Shown here: in pieces, positions 27,181-36,036 of the stretch
Position numbering within the stretch: position 1 is the first letter of the stretch
Layout: every line of letters starts with the position of its first letter
Assembly: GCA_016210515.1 (NCBI GenBank)
Contig: JACQTZ010000023.1
Span: 1 to 61,462 of the forward strand
Reading direction: 5' to 3'
DNA length: 61,462 nucleotides
Origin: Chloroflexota bacterium
Lineage (GTDB): Bacteria > Chloroflexota > Dehalococcoidia > UBA2985
Program-made: the position numbers and the translations under genes
Notes under the pieces: model-generated
What the model was told of the DNA's origin: nothing
The model's input: the letters and a program-made list of their open reading frames with translations, nothing else
The model's database searches: none

Positions 27181-28953
27181 ATGCCCTACGACGTGTCAAA
27201 AATGGCGGACTGGCAGATTGCCGATGCAGCTGAAGAGCACATGCCAACGCCCGATGAGTGGCGAGATAAGCTGGGCCTGCAGAAGGATGAGATACTTGCC
27301 TATGGGAAGGTATCCAAGCTGGACTTCCTGAAAATAATGAACCGCCTGCAAGACAGGCCAGACGGCAAGTACATCGAGGTGACGGCGGTTACCCCCACGC
27401 CACTGGGTGAAGGGAAGACTACGACCACTATGGGCCTCATGGAGGGCCTGGGCAAGCAGGGTGAGAACGTGGGTGGCTGCATTCGCCAGCCGTCCGGCGG
27501 CCCCACCATGAATGTCAAGGGCACCGCCGCCGGCGGAGGCAACGCCGTTCTCATCCCCCATTCCGAGTTCTCTATGGGTCTCACCGGTGATATCAATGAC
27601 ATCATGAACGCCCACAACCTGGCCATGGTCGCACTTACTTCCAGGATGCAACATGAGCGCAACTACGATGACGACCGGCTGGCCAGGCTGAGCCACATGC
27701 GCCGCCTGGATGTAGACCCTAACCGGGTGGAGATGGCCTGGATTTTGGACTACTGCGCCCAGGCTCTCCGAAATATCACCATCGGCCACGGCGGCCGAAT
27801 GAATGGCTACCTCATGGAGTCCAGGTTCGCCATCGCGGTAAGCTCCGAGTTGATGGCCATGCTGGCCATCGCCAAGGACCTGGCCGACCTGCGGGAAAGA
27901 ATGAACAACATCACCGTGGCCTATGACAGGCAGGGCAACCCGGTTACTCCCGCGGACCTGGAGGTGGCCGGTGCCATGACCGCCTGGATGCGCAACACCA
28001 TCAACCCCACCCTGTGCTGCACAGCCGAGTACCAGCCCTGCATGGTCCATGCCGGCCCCTTTGCCAACATAGCGGTGGGGCAGTCATCCGTCATTGCTGA
28101 CCGCCTTGGGCTGAAGATGTTTGACTATCATGTCACCGAGAGCGGCTTTGCCGCCGACATCGGCTTTGAGAAGTTCTGGAACGTGAAGTCCCGCTACAGC
28201 GGCCTCAAGCCCAACGTCTCGGTGCTCGTGGTCTCTATCCGCTCGCTGAAGATGCATGGCGGTGGGCCCAGGGTAGTGCCCGGTGTTGCCTTGCCTGCGG
28301 CCTACAAAGAGTCCCACCCTGACCTGGTAGAGAAGGGGTGTGTCAACATGCTCCACCACATCAATACCATCAGGGCGGCTGGAATCAACCCCGTGGTGTG
28401 CATCAACAGCTTCCCCACCGACACCAAGGAAGAGGCTGCCATAGTCCGCAGGGCAGCCGAGGCGGCGGGAGCGCGCTGTGCCGTATCAACCCATTTCGCC
28501 CATGGCGGTGCGGGCGCTCTGGAGCTGGCAGATGCCGTCAAGGACGCCTGCAAAGAGGATAACGATTTCCACTTCCTGTATCCCAACGAAATGAAGCTGC
28601 GAGAGAGGGTGGCTACCATCGCCAGGGTGGTCTACGGTGCCGATGGCGTTTCCTGGTCCGCCGACGCCGAGGCCAAAGCCAAGACCTTCGAGAGCGACCC
28701 CAAGTACGACGCGTATGCGACCATGATGGTCAAGACTCACCTGAGCCTTACCCACAATCCGACCCTCAAGGGTGTCCCCAAGGGATGGACCCTGCCTATC
28801 CGTGACATCCTGATCTACTCCGGCGCCCAGTTCCTTTGCCCAGTCGCGGGAGACATCAGCCTGATGCCCGGAACTGGCTCTGACCCGGCCTTCAGGAAGG
28901 TTGACGTGGACGTGACTACCGGGAAGGTCAGAGGACTCCACGAAGTAGACTAG
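27181..28953 (+). CDS. fhs: Formate-tetrahydrofolate ligase
   Basis: 590 residues from the ATG after AAGGAGG; an ATG eight codons upstream would add a Lys/Arg stretch and lacks that spacing. The P-loop is [14 protein letters not shown]. Family segments are [47 protein letters not shown] and [13 protein letters not shown]. It condenses formate, THF and ATP to formyl-THF, the second methyl-branch step after formate dehydrogenase. The length is somewhat above the usual 555-560. A strong terminator follows. Confidence 0.96.
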   Translation: MPYDVSKMADWQIADAAEEHMPTPDEWRDKLGLQKDEILAYGKVSKLDFLKIMNRLQDRPDGKYIEVTAVTPTPLGEGKTTTTMGLMEGLGKQGENVGGCIRQPSGGPTMNVKGTAAGGGNAVLIPHSEFSMGLTGDINDIMNAHNLAMVALTSRMQHERNYDDDRLARLSHMRRLDVDPNRVEMAWILDYCAQALRNITIGHGGRMNGYLMESRFAIAVSSELMAMLAIAKDLADLRERMNNITVAYDRQGNPVTPADLEVAGAMTAWMRNTINPTLCCTAEYQPCMVHAGPFANIAVGQSSVIADRLGLKMFDYHVTESGFAADIGFEKFWNVKSRYSGLKPNVSVLVVSIRSLKMHGGGPRVVPGVALPAAYKESHPDLVEKGCVNMLHHINTIRAAGINPVVCINSFPTDTKEEAAIVRRAAEAAGARCAVSTHFAHGGAGALELADAVKDACKEDNDFHFLYPNEMKLRERVATIARVVYGADGVSWSADAEAKAKTFESDPKYDAYATMMVKTHLSLTHNPTLKGVPKGWTLPIRDILIYSGAQFLCPVAGDISLMPGTGSDPAFRKVDVDVTTGKVRGLHEVD

Positions 28954-28983
28954 CCAGGAACAAGACAGGTTTAGCGTAGCGTC

Positions 28984-29026
28984 GTATGCCGCCCCCCTCT
29001 TCCCAGGGGGGCGGCATACCGTTTTT
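28984..29026 (+). terminator. Strong intrinsic terminator after fhs
   Basis: GTATGCCGCCCCCCT pairs fully with AGGGGGGCGGCATAC around a 6-base loop and is followed by CG and five T. It marks the end of the Wood-Ljungdahl operon. Confidence 0.92.
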
Positions 29027-29095
29027 GAACGGTTTGGCCCAGGCAGCCTAACAGGGCATCCCGACTCACGCCTCTGGATGCTCTCGTTCATAGTG

Positions 29096-29125
29096 AATAG
29101 TGACACTTAGGATAGTGTCACTATT
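29096..29125. repeat. Perfect 12-bp inverted repeat before thrS
   Basis: AATAGTGACACT, loop TAGGAT, AGTGTCACTATT. No T tract follows, so it is not a standard terminator. It may be an operator or a leader hairpin. It starts about 100 bp before the thrS start codon. Confidence 0.7.
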
Positions 29126-29196
29126 CTGCTACACGAGAACACCCCCTTGCCTATCGGCCTCCATGACTGTAGACTACCCAACGACATAACCTGGCC

Positions 29197-30936
29197 ATGA
29201 CCACCAGAGACCACAATAAAGACTCGGCCTCCCTGCGGGAGTGCATGCGCCACTCCGCCTCTCACCTCATGGCCGACGCGGTGCTCCACATCTTTCCGGA
29301 CGCCAAGCTGGCCATTGGCCCCTCCACCGACGATGGCTTCTACTACGACTTCCAGGTCTCTCGCCCCTTCACCCCTGAAGACCTGGAGGCCATCGACGCC
29401 TACATGAGGGAGACTATCGCCAGGAATCTCCCCTTCCTGCGGGAAGAACTCAGCAGAGAAGAAGCGAAGTCCATGTTCGCTCACCAGCCCTTCAAGCTGG
29501 AAATCATCGACGAGCTGCCCCCCGATGAGACCATCAGCATCTACCGCCACGGCGATTTTGTAGACCTGTGCCGGGGGCCTCACGTGGGCTCCACGGGGCA
29601 GATAGCGGCCCACAAGCTCTTGAACGTGGCTGGCGCGTACTGGCGCGGAGATGAGCACCGGCCTATGCTCCAGCGCATCTATGGCACCGCCTTCGAGACT
29701 GGAGAGGCCCTGGAACAGCACCTCACCTGGCTGGAGGAAGCCCAACGTCGCGACCATCGCATCCTGGGACAGGAGCTGGGCCTGTTCATGTTCCATCCCA
29801 TCGCGCCGGCCAGCCCCTTCTTCCTTCCCAAGGGCACTACCTTGTACAACACCCTGGTGGAGTACATACGGGGCATGTACCGTGCCAACGGCTACACCGA
29901 GGTCATCACACCGCAGATATTCGACACGGAGCTATGGAAACGCTCCGGCCACTACGAGCACTACATTGAGAACATGTACATCGTAGTCCAGGACGAGCGT
30001 GAGTTCGGTGTCAAGCCCATGAACTGCCCGGCCCACGCCATGATCTATGCCTCCCAGCTCAGGTCCTATCGCGACCTGCCGGTCAGACTCGCGGACTTTG
30101 GCCGCCTGCACCGGTACGAGCGTTCCGGCGTCACCCAGGGCCTCACCCGGGTCAGGACCTTCTCCCAGGATGACGCCCACATCTTCTGCACCCCCGAGCA
30201 GGTGGACGGCGAGATACGGGCCTTTGTGAAGAGCCTGGATGAGACCTACAAGCTGCTGAAGTTCGACGACGTGCGCATTACGCTCTCCCTCAGGCCAGAA
30301 AAACGCGTAGGCACGGACGAGCAGTGGGACCACGCAGAAAAGGTGCTGGCCGATTCCCTGGAGGGCCAGGGGCTGGAATACAGGCTGATGCCCGGCGAAG
30401 GCGCTTTCTACGGCCCCAAAATCGACTTCTTTGTGGCCGACGCCCTGGGACGAGAGTGGCAGCTTGGTACCATCCAGCTCGACTACAGCCTGCCCGAGCG
30501 GTTCAACCTGGAGTACGCGGCCGCGGATGGCAGCCGCCAGCGGCCTGTGGTGCTTCATCGCGCCCTGCTGGGCAGCCTGGAGCGGTTCCTGGGCGTGATG
30601 ATAGAGCACTTTGGCGGTGCTTTCCCAGTGTGGCTTGCGCCTGTGCAGGCGGTGGTAATCCCCATTGCAGACCGCCACATAGACTACGCCCGCCGCGTGG
30701 AGAGGAGCCTGAAAGAGCAGGGCATCCGGGTGGAGGTTGACGACCGCGCCGAGCGCATGAACGCCAAAATCAGGGATGCCCAGCTACAGAAAGTCCCCTA
30801 CATGCTGGTGGTGGGGGACAGGGAGGCGGCCTCCGACTCCGTCGCCGTGCGCCTGCGGGATGGCCAGGACCTGGGCGCCAAGCTCCTGACAGAAACCCTG
30901 ACTCTTATCCAGGAAGCCATAGACTCCAAATCCTGA
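29197..30936 (+). CDS. thrS: Threonyl-tRNA synthetase lacking the TGS domain
   Basis: 579 residues, against about 640 for the common form. It begins directly at the editing/second additional domain (RHSASHLMADAVLH), with GDFVDLCRGPHV. The class II core follows (motif 1 region near TEVITPQIFDTELWKRSGHYEHY, split here by the catalytic KPMNCPAHAMIY), then motif 2 RLADFGRLHRYERSG and motif 3 PVVLHRALLGSLERF, and the anticodon-binding domain. Zinc ligands are the Cys in MNCPAH plus histidines. A stop codon closes the frame shortly upstream, so the missing TGS domain is not a start-site error. There is no clear ribosome site. Confidence 0.95.
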   Translation: MTTRDHNKDSASLRECMRHSASHLMADAVLHIFPDAKLAIGPSTDDGFYYDFQVSRPFTPEDLEAIDAYMRETIARNLPFLREELSREEAKSMFAHQPFKLEIIDELPPDETISIYRHGDFVDLCRGPHVGSTGQIAAHKLLNVAGAYWRGDEHRPMLQRIYGTAFETGEALEQHLTWLEEAQRRDHRILGQELGLFMFHPIAPASPFFLPKGTTLYNTLVEYIRGMYRANGYTEVITPQIFDTELWKRSGHYEHYIENMYIVVQDEREFGVKPMNCPAHAMIYASQLRSYRDLPVRLADFGRLHRYERSGVTQGLTRVRTFSQDDAHIFCTPEQVDGEIRAFVKSLDETYKLLKFDDVRITLSLRPEKRVGTDEQWDHAEKVLADSLEGQGLEYRLMPGEGAFYGPKIDFFVADALGREWQLGTIQLDYSLPERFNLEYAAADGSRQRPVVLHRALLGSLERFLGVMIEHFGGAFPVWLAPVQAVVIPIADRHIDYARRVERSLKEQGIRVEVDDRAERMNAKIRDAQLQKVPYMLVVGDREAASDSVAVRLRDGQDLGAKLLTETLTLIQEAIDSKS

Positions 30937-31006
30937 GCATCTGGGGAAAGGGAGTCCAGGGGGGAGCCGCGAAACCTGCCCTGAGCCGCCGAAGGGGTAC
31001 CCCAGG

Positions 31007-31255
31007 CTAAGCCTGGGGCGCTACCGGTGCGGGGAGCATCTCCTCCAGTATGCGCTGGAGCGCCATGGAGTGGCTGCAAAAGCTGTGACCGGCAAAGAAG
31101 GCGCATGAGCACGCCAGTTTACCATCAACGTACTCTAATCGGTGATCGTCGTTCTCTCCCTTGAACCTGGCTACAAAGCTGTCGAATGTAACCCGGCTCT
31201 TCTCCTCCGCATACCTCTTGGCCTTCTCTATCTTACCGATCACGCTAGAGTACAT
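31007..31255 (-). CDS. SWIM zinc-finger mini-protein
   Basis: 82 residues. The core is a SWIM finger CxC...CxH: LACSCAFFAGHSFCSHSMAL, preceded by a basic helix and a beta strand (HRLEYVDGKLA). SWIM fingers bind DNA or proteins, and stand-alone versions this small are of unknown role. AAAGGAG lies 5 bases before the ATG, and a good promoter is upstream. It is convergent with thrS and divergent from the next gene. Confidence 0.8.
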   Translation of the reverse strand: MYSSVIGKIEKAKRYAEEKSRVTFDSFVARFKGENDDHRLEYVDGKLACSCAFFAGHSFCSHSMALQRILEEMLPAPVAPQA

Positions 31256-31290
31256 AGATGCTCCTTTGCTGCGGTACAGATTCTACCTCG

Positions 31291-31319
31291 ATTCTATCCC
31301 TTTGCACTGGTGCAGTCAA
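31291..31319 (-). promoter_or_regulatory. Promoter of the SWIM protein gene
   Basis: Read on the minus strand: TTGACT, a 17-bp spacer, TAGAAT. Confidence 0.65.
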
Positions 31320-31370
31320 TGAAATATGACCGCATTATTGACACTACACAGTCCCCAAACTCAACACCTG

Positions 31371-31379
31371 TGCTATAAT
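31371..31379 (+). promoter_or_regulatory. Extended -10 promoter, leaderless ATG
   Basis: TG-C-TATAAT ends five bases before the ATG at 31385, so the transcript should start at or next to the start codon. Confidence 0.6.
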
Positions 31380-31384
31380 TCACG

Positions 31385-32461
31385 ATGTCTCCCCCCCAAC
31401 CCAAAAGGACGGGGTCGGACCACTTCGATATGTCTACACTGTATGTAGCCTCAGACCAGGCGCGATCGGGCAAGACCGCCGTATCGGTCACCCTGGCCCA
31501 CCAACTGTCCGCCTCAGGCAGGAAGAAGGTGGCCCTGTTCAAACCCTTTCACCTCCAGACCCAGCCAGGACAGACAGACCCCGACGGCCAGATTCTCAGG
31601 CAGGCAACCAGCGTCCAGAGGGCAGAGGCCGGGTTGTGGCCCATAGCCATATCCCAGCATGGGGACTCCAGGGAGCTTCCCGTTGAACAGGCATTGGAGG
31701 CCTTTCCGACGGCCACCGCAGGAGCGGACGTCTCCATCGTAGAGGGCCTGAGCGGCCTGGCCGACCCGCTGGGGCCTGTGTCCCGTCGCCTGGCCGAGGC
31801 CCTGGATGCCGTGGCCATCGTAGTAATTGGCTGCAGCCCTGGCCTTGCACTAGACCGGGCTCTCATGGCCAAACATCTTTTCGGAGACAGACTGGCCGGT
31901 GTGCTCCTCAACGGCGTGACTCGCTACAGGCTCCAAGAGGTGAAGGCCATCCTGGCCCCCAGGATAGAGACCGAGGGGGTGAAGGTGCTGGCCGTCGTGC
32001 CAGAGGACAGGCGTCTCCTAGGCGTCACCGTGAGTCAGTTAGCTGAGCACCTGCATGGCAGGTTCCTCAACCGGCAAGAGAAAGGCAACAATCTCGTTGA
32101 GCACTTCCTCATCGGGGGCATGACTCTGGACTGGGGAGTGCTGCACTTCCAGCGATTCTCCAACAAAGCGGTCGTCGTCAGGGGCGACAGGCCCGACATC
32201 CAGATGGCCGCGCTGGCGACCCCCACCAGTTGCGTGGTGCTGACCGGAGGACACCCCCCTATTCAGTACATCAGCTACCAGACGGAGGAGGCGGCGGTGC
32301 CTCTCATACAGGTCGAGACGGACACCCTGAGCACTGCCGCAACCCTGGAGTCCCTTCCAGATAAAGCCCTCTTCGACCATCCCCTCAAACAGCAGCTGTT
32401 TGGAGAGCTTCTGTCCCAGCACGGGCAGTGGGAAACCCTGTACCGCTCCCTGGGGCTCTAA
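31385..32461 (+). CDS. BioD-like P-loop protein with DRTGG domain
   Basis: 358 residues (343 from the second ATG at 31430). The N-terminal dethiobiotin-synthetase-like ATPase domain has VASDQARSGKTAVSVTLA and SIVEGLSGLADP. The C-terminal DRTGG domain spans about 225-330 (HFLIGGMTLDWGVLHFQRF, VVLTGGHPPIQYI). This pairing is found at the N-terminus of long phosphotransacetylases and in stand-alone proteins of unclear, perhaps acetyl-phosphate sensing, function. The Pta catalytic domain is absent. It converges with moaE, separated by one base. Confidence 0.85.
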   Translation: MSPPQPKRTGSDHFDMSTLYVASDQARSGKTAVSVTLAHQLSASGRKKVALFKPFHLQTQPGQTDPDGQILRQATSVQRAEAGLWPIAISQHGDSRELPVEQALEAFPTATAGADVSIVEGLSGLADPLGPVSRRLAEALDAVAIVVIGCSPGLALDRALMAKHLFGDRLAGVLLNGVTRYRLQEVKAILAPRIETEGVKVLAVVPEDRRLLGVTVSQLAEHLHGRFLNRQEKGNNLVEHFLIGGMTLDWGVLHFQRFSNKAVVVRGDRPDIQMAALATPTSCVVLTGGHPPIQYISYQTEEAAVPLIQVETDTLSTAATLESLPDKALFDHPLKQQLFGELLSQHGQWETLYRSLGL

Positions 32462-32462
32462 A

Positions 32463-32903
32463 CTAGGCAGTGGGCTTAGCAGTCCCCTCTTCGTGGCTGC
32501 CAATCCAGGCCTCTCCCCCCTGGAACACCTCTTTTTTCCAGATGGGGACTACCGCCTTGATTCGATCCAGAACGTGCTGGGACGCCTCGAAGGCCTCCTG
32601 GCGATGGGGCGAGGCTATGGCCACCACCAGGCTAATCTCTCCTATCCCCAGCTTCCCAACGCGGTGGCCTATGGACACGTCTTCGATGGCCCACCTCTCC
32701 CGGATCTCCTCGGCAATCTGGTGCAGCATATTCTCCGCCATCGGTTGGTACGCCTCATACTCCAGGTGCAGGACATCCCTCCCATCGGAGGAGTCGCGCA
32801 CCACGCCCAGAAAAGTGACCACCGCCCCGTTGCTGCTTTTGCAGACCGTACTGGTTATCTCCTGGGGGTTCAAAGGCTCAGGGGTAACAAATATCATACT
32901 CAT
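32463..32903 (-). CDS. moaE: Molybdopterin synthase catalytic subunit
   Basis: 146 residues. MoaE signatures are GAVVTFLGVVRDSSDGR, LEYEAYQPMAE, HRVGKLGIGEISLVVAIASPHR and the catalytic lysine region IKAVVPIWKKE, ending FQGGEAWIGSH. It inserts sulfur from thiocarboxylated MoaD into precursor Z to make molybdopterin, which the formate dehydrogenase in this window needs. It overlaps moaD by four bases. Confidence 0.94.
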   Translation of the reverse strand: MSMIFVTPEPLNPQEITSTVCKSSNGAVVTFLGVVRDSSDGRDVLHLEYEAYQPMAENMLHQIAEEIRERWAIEDVSIGHRVGKLGIGEISLVVAIASPHRQEAFEASQHVLDRIKAVVPIWKKEVFQGGEAWIGSHEEGTAKPTA

Positions 32904-33142
32904 CCTCCGCTGACTGGTGGTATAAAGACTACCTCATCCCCTTCGTGCAGGGGAGCCTCCGTGCTCACGTACTCCGCGTTCACTGCGATGAGCACCGAAT
33001 CCGTAAGAGGCAAGGAGGTGTACACTCGCCTGAGCCGTGTTAGCAGCTCCTTCGCGGTGGCTCCATTCGGCAGCTCCATCTCGACCTGGGAGGTTCCCGC
33101 CCTCTCGCGGTACGACGCGAAGAAGCGTACCATTACCTTCAA
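32900..33142 (-). CDS. moaD: Molybdopterin synthase sulfur carrier subunit
   Basis: 80 residues of ubiquitin-like fold ending in the required Gly-Gly (VVFIPPVSGG). I chose the TTG start because GGAGGG lies six bases before it; the ATG three codons later is also possible. Upstream codons in frame do not resemble MoaD. Works with the adjacent moaE. Confidence 0.88.
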   Translation of the reverse strand: MKVMVRFFASYRERAGTSQVEMELPNGATAKELLTRLRRVYTSLPLTDSVLIAVNAEYVSTEAPLHEGDEVVFIPPVSGG

Positions 33143-33254
33143 GCTCGACCCTCCATGCCTTGTATCGTTCAAGTATAACCGTATTGGCGCATAGGGGAAA
33201 GCCCAAAAGCAGGGGGTGAAGAGCACGTCTAGACCCCAGGGTGCTCCAGGGCGA

Positions 33255-33392
33255 CTATCGTGCTATTCTTGCTACGCCGACAGCTAGCGCCAGGAGCAGC
33301 AGAAGGATAAAGACCCACCAGGGGACCCTTCCCGCACTGGGTCCGCGTTGTGTATGCCTCCAGGCACGTCTGCGCCTTTGTCGGGAACTCAT
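33255..33392 (-). CDS. Small single-span membrane protein
   Basis: 45 residues: a basic N-terminus (MSSRQRRRRAWRHTQR), a Pro-Trp-Trp boundary and one membrane helix (VFILLLLLALAVGVARIAR). Arg-rich cytoplasmic end and hydrophobic helix together are unlikely by chance. The ribosome site is weak. Function unknown. It may be co-transcribed with moaD. Confidence 0.5.
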   Translation of the reverse strand: MSSRQRRRRAWRHTQRGPSAGRVPWWVFILLLLLALAVGVARIAR

Positions 33393-33476
33393 AATCTCTA
33401 CCAGGAAAACAGAGAAAGTGCTTGCTAGAGTTGGAAGATGATGGTATCTTGTACACGCTGCGTTGATGCTGTATTC

Positions 33477-34166
33477 ATGACGAAGTTATATGTAAGTTTA
33501 ATTCTTCTGGGGCTGCTACTCATAGCTGCCTGCTCTCCCTCTCCCACCGCCACTCCTGTGCCTACTCCTACCGCCACGTCCACGCCATTGCCGACGGCAA
33601 CGGCGACTCCTACGGCCACGCCAGTGCCCACGCCTACAGCCACACCTTTACCCACTCCCACCGATACGCCAGTGCCCACGCCTACAGCCACACCTACGCC
33701 TACAGCCACACCTACGCCTACGGCCACTCCTTTACCCACACCCACTCCTACGCCAACGCCTACTGAGACTCCCACGCCTACGTCCACGCCCACACCCACT
33801 CCTACGCCTACTATCACGCCCACACCCACCATTACACCTACACCCACTGCTACACCCACACCCACACCCTTGCCACCGCCTCCTGGGCAGTTCGTAGCCA
33901 TCACCATCTTCCAGGATGGCACAGTTACCGTGGGAGGCCAGCCCGCTCCGGATGGAAGCCTCATCGAAGCACGGATACTATGGTGGCGCTCCAGTCCGGT
34001 CAAGACCTTCGGGGGGAAGTATACAGCCATCCTGGTGAATCCCAACGACTGGGCGTTGCACAACAAGACCATAACCTTCCACATGGGCGACCGCCAGGCA
34101 ACGCAGACCGCAGCGTGGGACGGCACCGACCTGAAAGCGGTAACCCTGAACCTGACCTTCCCTTAG
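33477..34166 (+). CDS. Thr-Pro-rich lipoprotein
   Basis: 229 residues from the ATG that gives a textbook lipoprotein signal ([19 protein letters not shown]); a start 13 codons earlier is possible but would spoil it. About 110 residues of (T/P/A/V)-repeats follow as a spacer. The C-terminal beta domain ([20 protein letters not shown], then [27 protein letters not shown]) runs to the end. It is probably displayed on the cell surface. Function unknown. Confidence 0.8.
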   Translation: MTKLYVSLILLGLLLIAACSPSPTATPVPTPTATSTPLPTATATPTATPVPTPTATPLPTPTDTPVPTPTATPTPTATPTPTATPLPTPTPTPTPTETPTPTSTPTPTPTPTITPTPTITPTPTATPTPTPLPPPPGQFVAITIFQDGTVTVGGQPAPDGSLIEARILWWRSSPVKTFGGKYTAILVNPNDWALHNKTITFHMGDRQATQTAAWDGTDLKAVTLNLTFP

Positions 34167-34208
34167 CTCAGGTCAGGCCCACTTTTTGCGGGCTGGGCCT
34201 TCCCATCC

Positions 34209-34562
34209 TCAAAGGGCCAGTGACAGTCGTAAATTGGCTTCAACCGAGGCAGAGTCTTGTGCTAAGAGCCTGCCCAGTCTCCGAGCCAATGCAGCACCCG
34301 TTACAGTGCGCAGGATACCTGTCACTACCGATGGAGAAATCAGCCCTGCGCCTTGCCAATCCTGTAAGACCGTGTCTCCAGGTAGAATACGGCGCACATT
34401 GCTGGTAACGGCTGCCAGGACAACCTCGTGACGGCCCTGATGATAGGTCTCTGAGCTAACTATCAGGGCTGGCCGTCGCTTTACCCCGGATTGATCAGGG
34501 AAAACGAATCTTACGAGTACGATGTCGCCGCGTTTATAGTCTATCGTATGCTGAATCAGCAT
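34209..34562 (-). CDS. MazF/PemK-type endoribonuclease toxin
   Basis: 117 residues. The PemK/MazF fold signatures are YKRGDIVLVRFVFPDQSGVKRRPALIVS near the start (long strand broken here: GDIVLVRF, then KRRPALIVS), EVVLAAVTSN, LISPSVVTGILRTV and a helical C-terminus. Such toxins cleave mRNA at short sites. It overlaps the upstream HTH gene by 29 bases, the arrangement of a toxin-antitoxin operon. Confidence 0.85.
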   Translation of the reverse strand: MLIQHTIDYKRGDIVLVRFVFPDQSGVKRRPALIVSSETYHQGRHEVVLAAVTSNVRRILPGDTVLQDWQGAGLISPSVVTGILRTVTGAALARRLGRLLAQDSASVEANLRLSLAL

Positions 34563-35004
34563 CGTTGTCCCAAAGCTCGGTCAGAACCGGATCGTCGTCT
34601 CCTTGGATCACCGATGACCCATCTTGTGACAACCACTCCTCTACCTGTGCCAACGTGAAACGAAGATGTCCTCCCTCTAAGCGGGTGGCGGGGAGGAGCC
34701 CCTTCTGATGCCATGCCTGGACAGTCCGTACAGAGACTCCCAGCACACGCGCCACGTCGCTGGTGGACAACCAAACCTTCTGCCTGTAGTAGATGCTTCC
34801 GCCAATCCTCTTCGACTCGAGCCACGGCTCCAAGTTTTTCAACACCTCGTCAAAACCTGGGTCGCTGCTAGTTCGCTGTCCTTGATATAGTTCGTAGATC
34901 TCGCCGTAATCTACTGCTTCGCCCCCTTTGGGGATAGCGTCCAAGACCGCCTGGTGTATACGCCCAAGGTGCCCTAAATCGAAGTCCTTTGCCCCTATGC
35001 GCAC
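34534..35004 (-). CDS. Excisionase/MerR-type HTH protein, probable antitoxin
   Basis: 156 residues. The N-terminal 75 residues are helical with no family I know. A helix-turn-helix of the excisionase class follows (STSDVARVLGVSVRTVQAWH, then GHLRFTLAQVEEWL). The acidic tail (GDDDPVLTELWDNDADSAYD) could be the toxin-neutralising segment. The start is GTG with GGAGG six bases upstream. It is likely to repress its own promoter and neutralise the downstream MazF-like protein; this is inferred from position. Confidence 0.8.
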   Translation of the reverse strand: MRIGAKDFDLGHLGRIHQAVLDAIPKGGEAVDYGEIYELYQGQRTSSDPGFDEVLKNLEPWLESKRIGGSIYYRQKVWLSTSDVARVLGVSVRTVQAWHQKGLLPATRLEGGHLRFTLAQVEEWLSQDGSSVIQGDDDPVLTELWDNDADSAYDRL

Positions 35005-35032
35005 TATGCGCCTCCATGCTGATATTGCGTAT

Positions 35033-35061
35033 ATCTTACCTGGTCGCTAGGCTTTTGTCAA
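35033..35061 (-). promoter_or_regulatory. Promoter of the toxin-antitoxin pair
   Basis: On the minus strand: TTGACA, a 17-bp spacer, TAAGAT. A directly repeated CTATGCGC lies between it and the GTG start and could be an operator. Confidence 0.6.
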
Positions 35062-35145
35062 GGCCTGCCATCTGCCCCTTGCCTACATGGGAACGCATGT
35101 TCTACTATCCCAGCAATCGAATAGCACACAGGAGGTAGATAGAAC

Positions 35146-36036
35146 ATGGCACTGACTCTGGCGGAAGCAGCAAAGCTCTCCAACGACCTTCTCCTCACGG
35201 GGGTCATCGAGACCGTCATCAAGGAGAGCCCCATCTTGCAGGCCCTCCCCTTCATCGAGATTGTGGGGAACGGCCTGACCTACAACCAGGAGAACGCGGC
35301 GCCCACGGCCTCATTTTTTGACGTCGGTGACACCTGGACCGAGTCCACCCCCACCTTCACCCAGCAGACGGCCACCCTGAAGATCCTGGGAGGCGATGCC
35401 GACGTGGATAACTTCCTGAAGGCCACACGCTCCAACCTCCAGGACCTGGAGGCGGCGGTGGTGCAGCTCAAGGCCAAGGCGGTGCAGCAGAAGTTCGACG
35501 ACACCTTTATCAACGGGGACACCGCCACTGACGCCAAGTCCTTCGACGGCGTCGATAAGCTGGCCGTCTCGGGACAGACGGTGTCCATGGGAACCAACGG
35601 GGCCACCCTGACCCTGGAGAAGCTGGACGAGCTCATAGATAAGGTCAAGGCGGGCAAGCCCCAGATGCTGCTCCTGAGCCGTCGCAGCCGGCGTAAGCTC
35701 ACCGCTCTCTCCCGCGCCACCGGCTCCGGCCTTCTGGAGATGGACCGCAACCAGTTCGGTCAGATGGTCCAGTATTACGACGGCATCCCCCTGGGCATCA
35801 ACGATTGGATCTCCGATGCCAAGACGGTGGGTTCCTCGACCGATTGCTCCACCATCTATACCCTCCAGTTCGGGGAGGGCGCTGTGGCCGGCATCACCGC
35901 CCCGGGCGGGCTTCAGGCGGAGCGAGTGGGCAGTCTGGAGACCAAGGACGCCACCCGGACCCGGGTCAAGTGGTATGTCTCCCTGGCTCTATTCAATACC
36001 CTCAAGCTGGCCAAGCTTACCGGGGTGCGAGACTAA
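35146..36036 (+). CDS. Phage major capsid protein
   Basis: 296 residues, resembling the HK97-fold capsid proteins of tailed phages of the short, scaffold-less type: N-terminal helix (LTLAEAAKLSNDLLLTGVIE), NGLTYNQE, FDDTFINGDTATDAKSFDGV, LLLSRRSRRKLTALSRATG and C-terminal RTRVKWYVSLALFN. AGGAGG precedes the ATG. It is the first gene of the phage-like block. No protease, portal or terminase gene is found upstream. Confidence 0.82.
   Translation: MALTLAEAAKLSNDLLLTGVIETVIKESPILQALPFIEIVGNGLTYNQENAAPTASFFDVGDTWTESTPTFTQQTATLKILGGDADVDNFLKATRSNLQDLEAAVVQLKAKAVQQKFDDTFINGDTATDAKSFDGVDKLAVSGQTVSMGTNGATLTLEKLDELIDKVKAGKPQMLLLSRRSRRKLTALSRATGSGLLEMDRNQFGQMVQYYDGIPLGINDWISDAKTVGSSTDCSTIYTLQFGEGAVAGITAPGGLQAERVGSLETKDATRTRVKWYVSLALFNTLKLAKLTGVRD

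Noticed and set aside
29030..29196. T-box upstream of thrS
   Set aside because: The T-box sequence, specifier loop and terminator are not present, only the 12-bp inverted repeat.
33540..33880. CRISPR-like or minisatellite array
   Set aside because: The repeat is low-complexity coding for Thr-Pro spacers, with no constant repeat/spacer structure.
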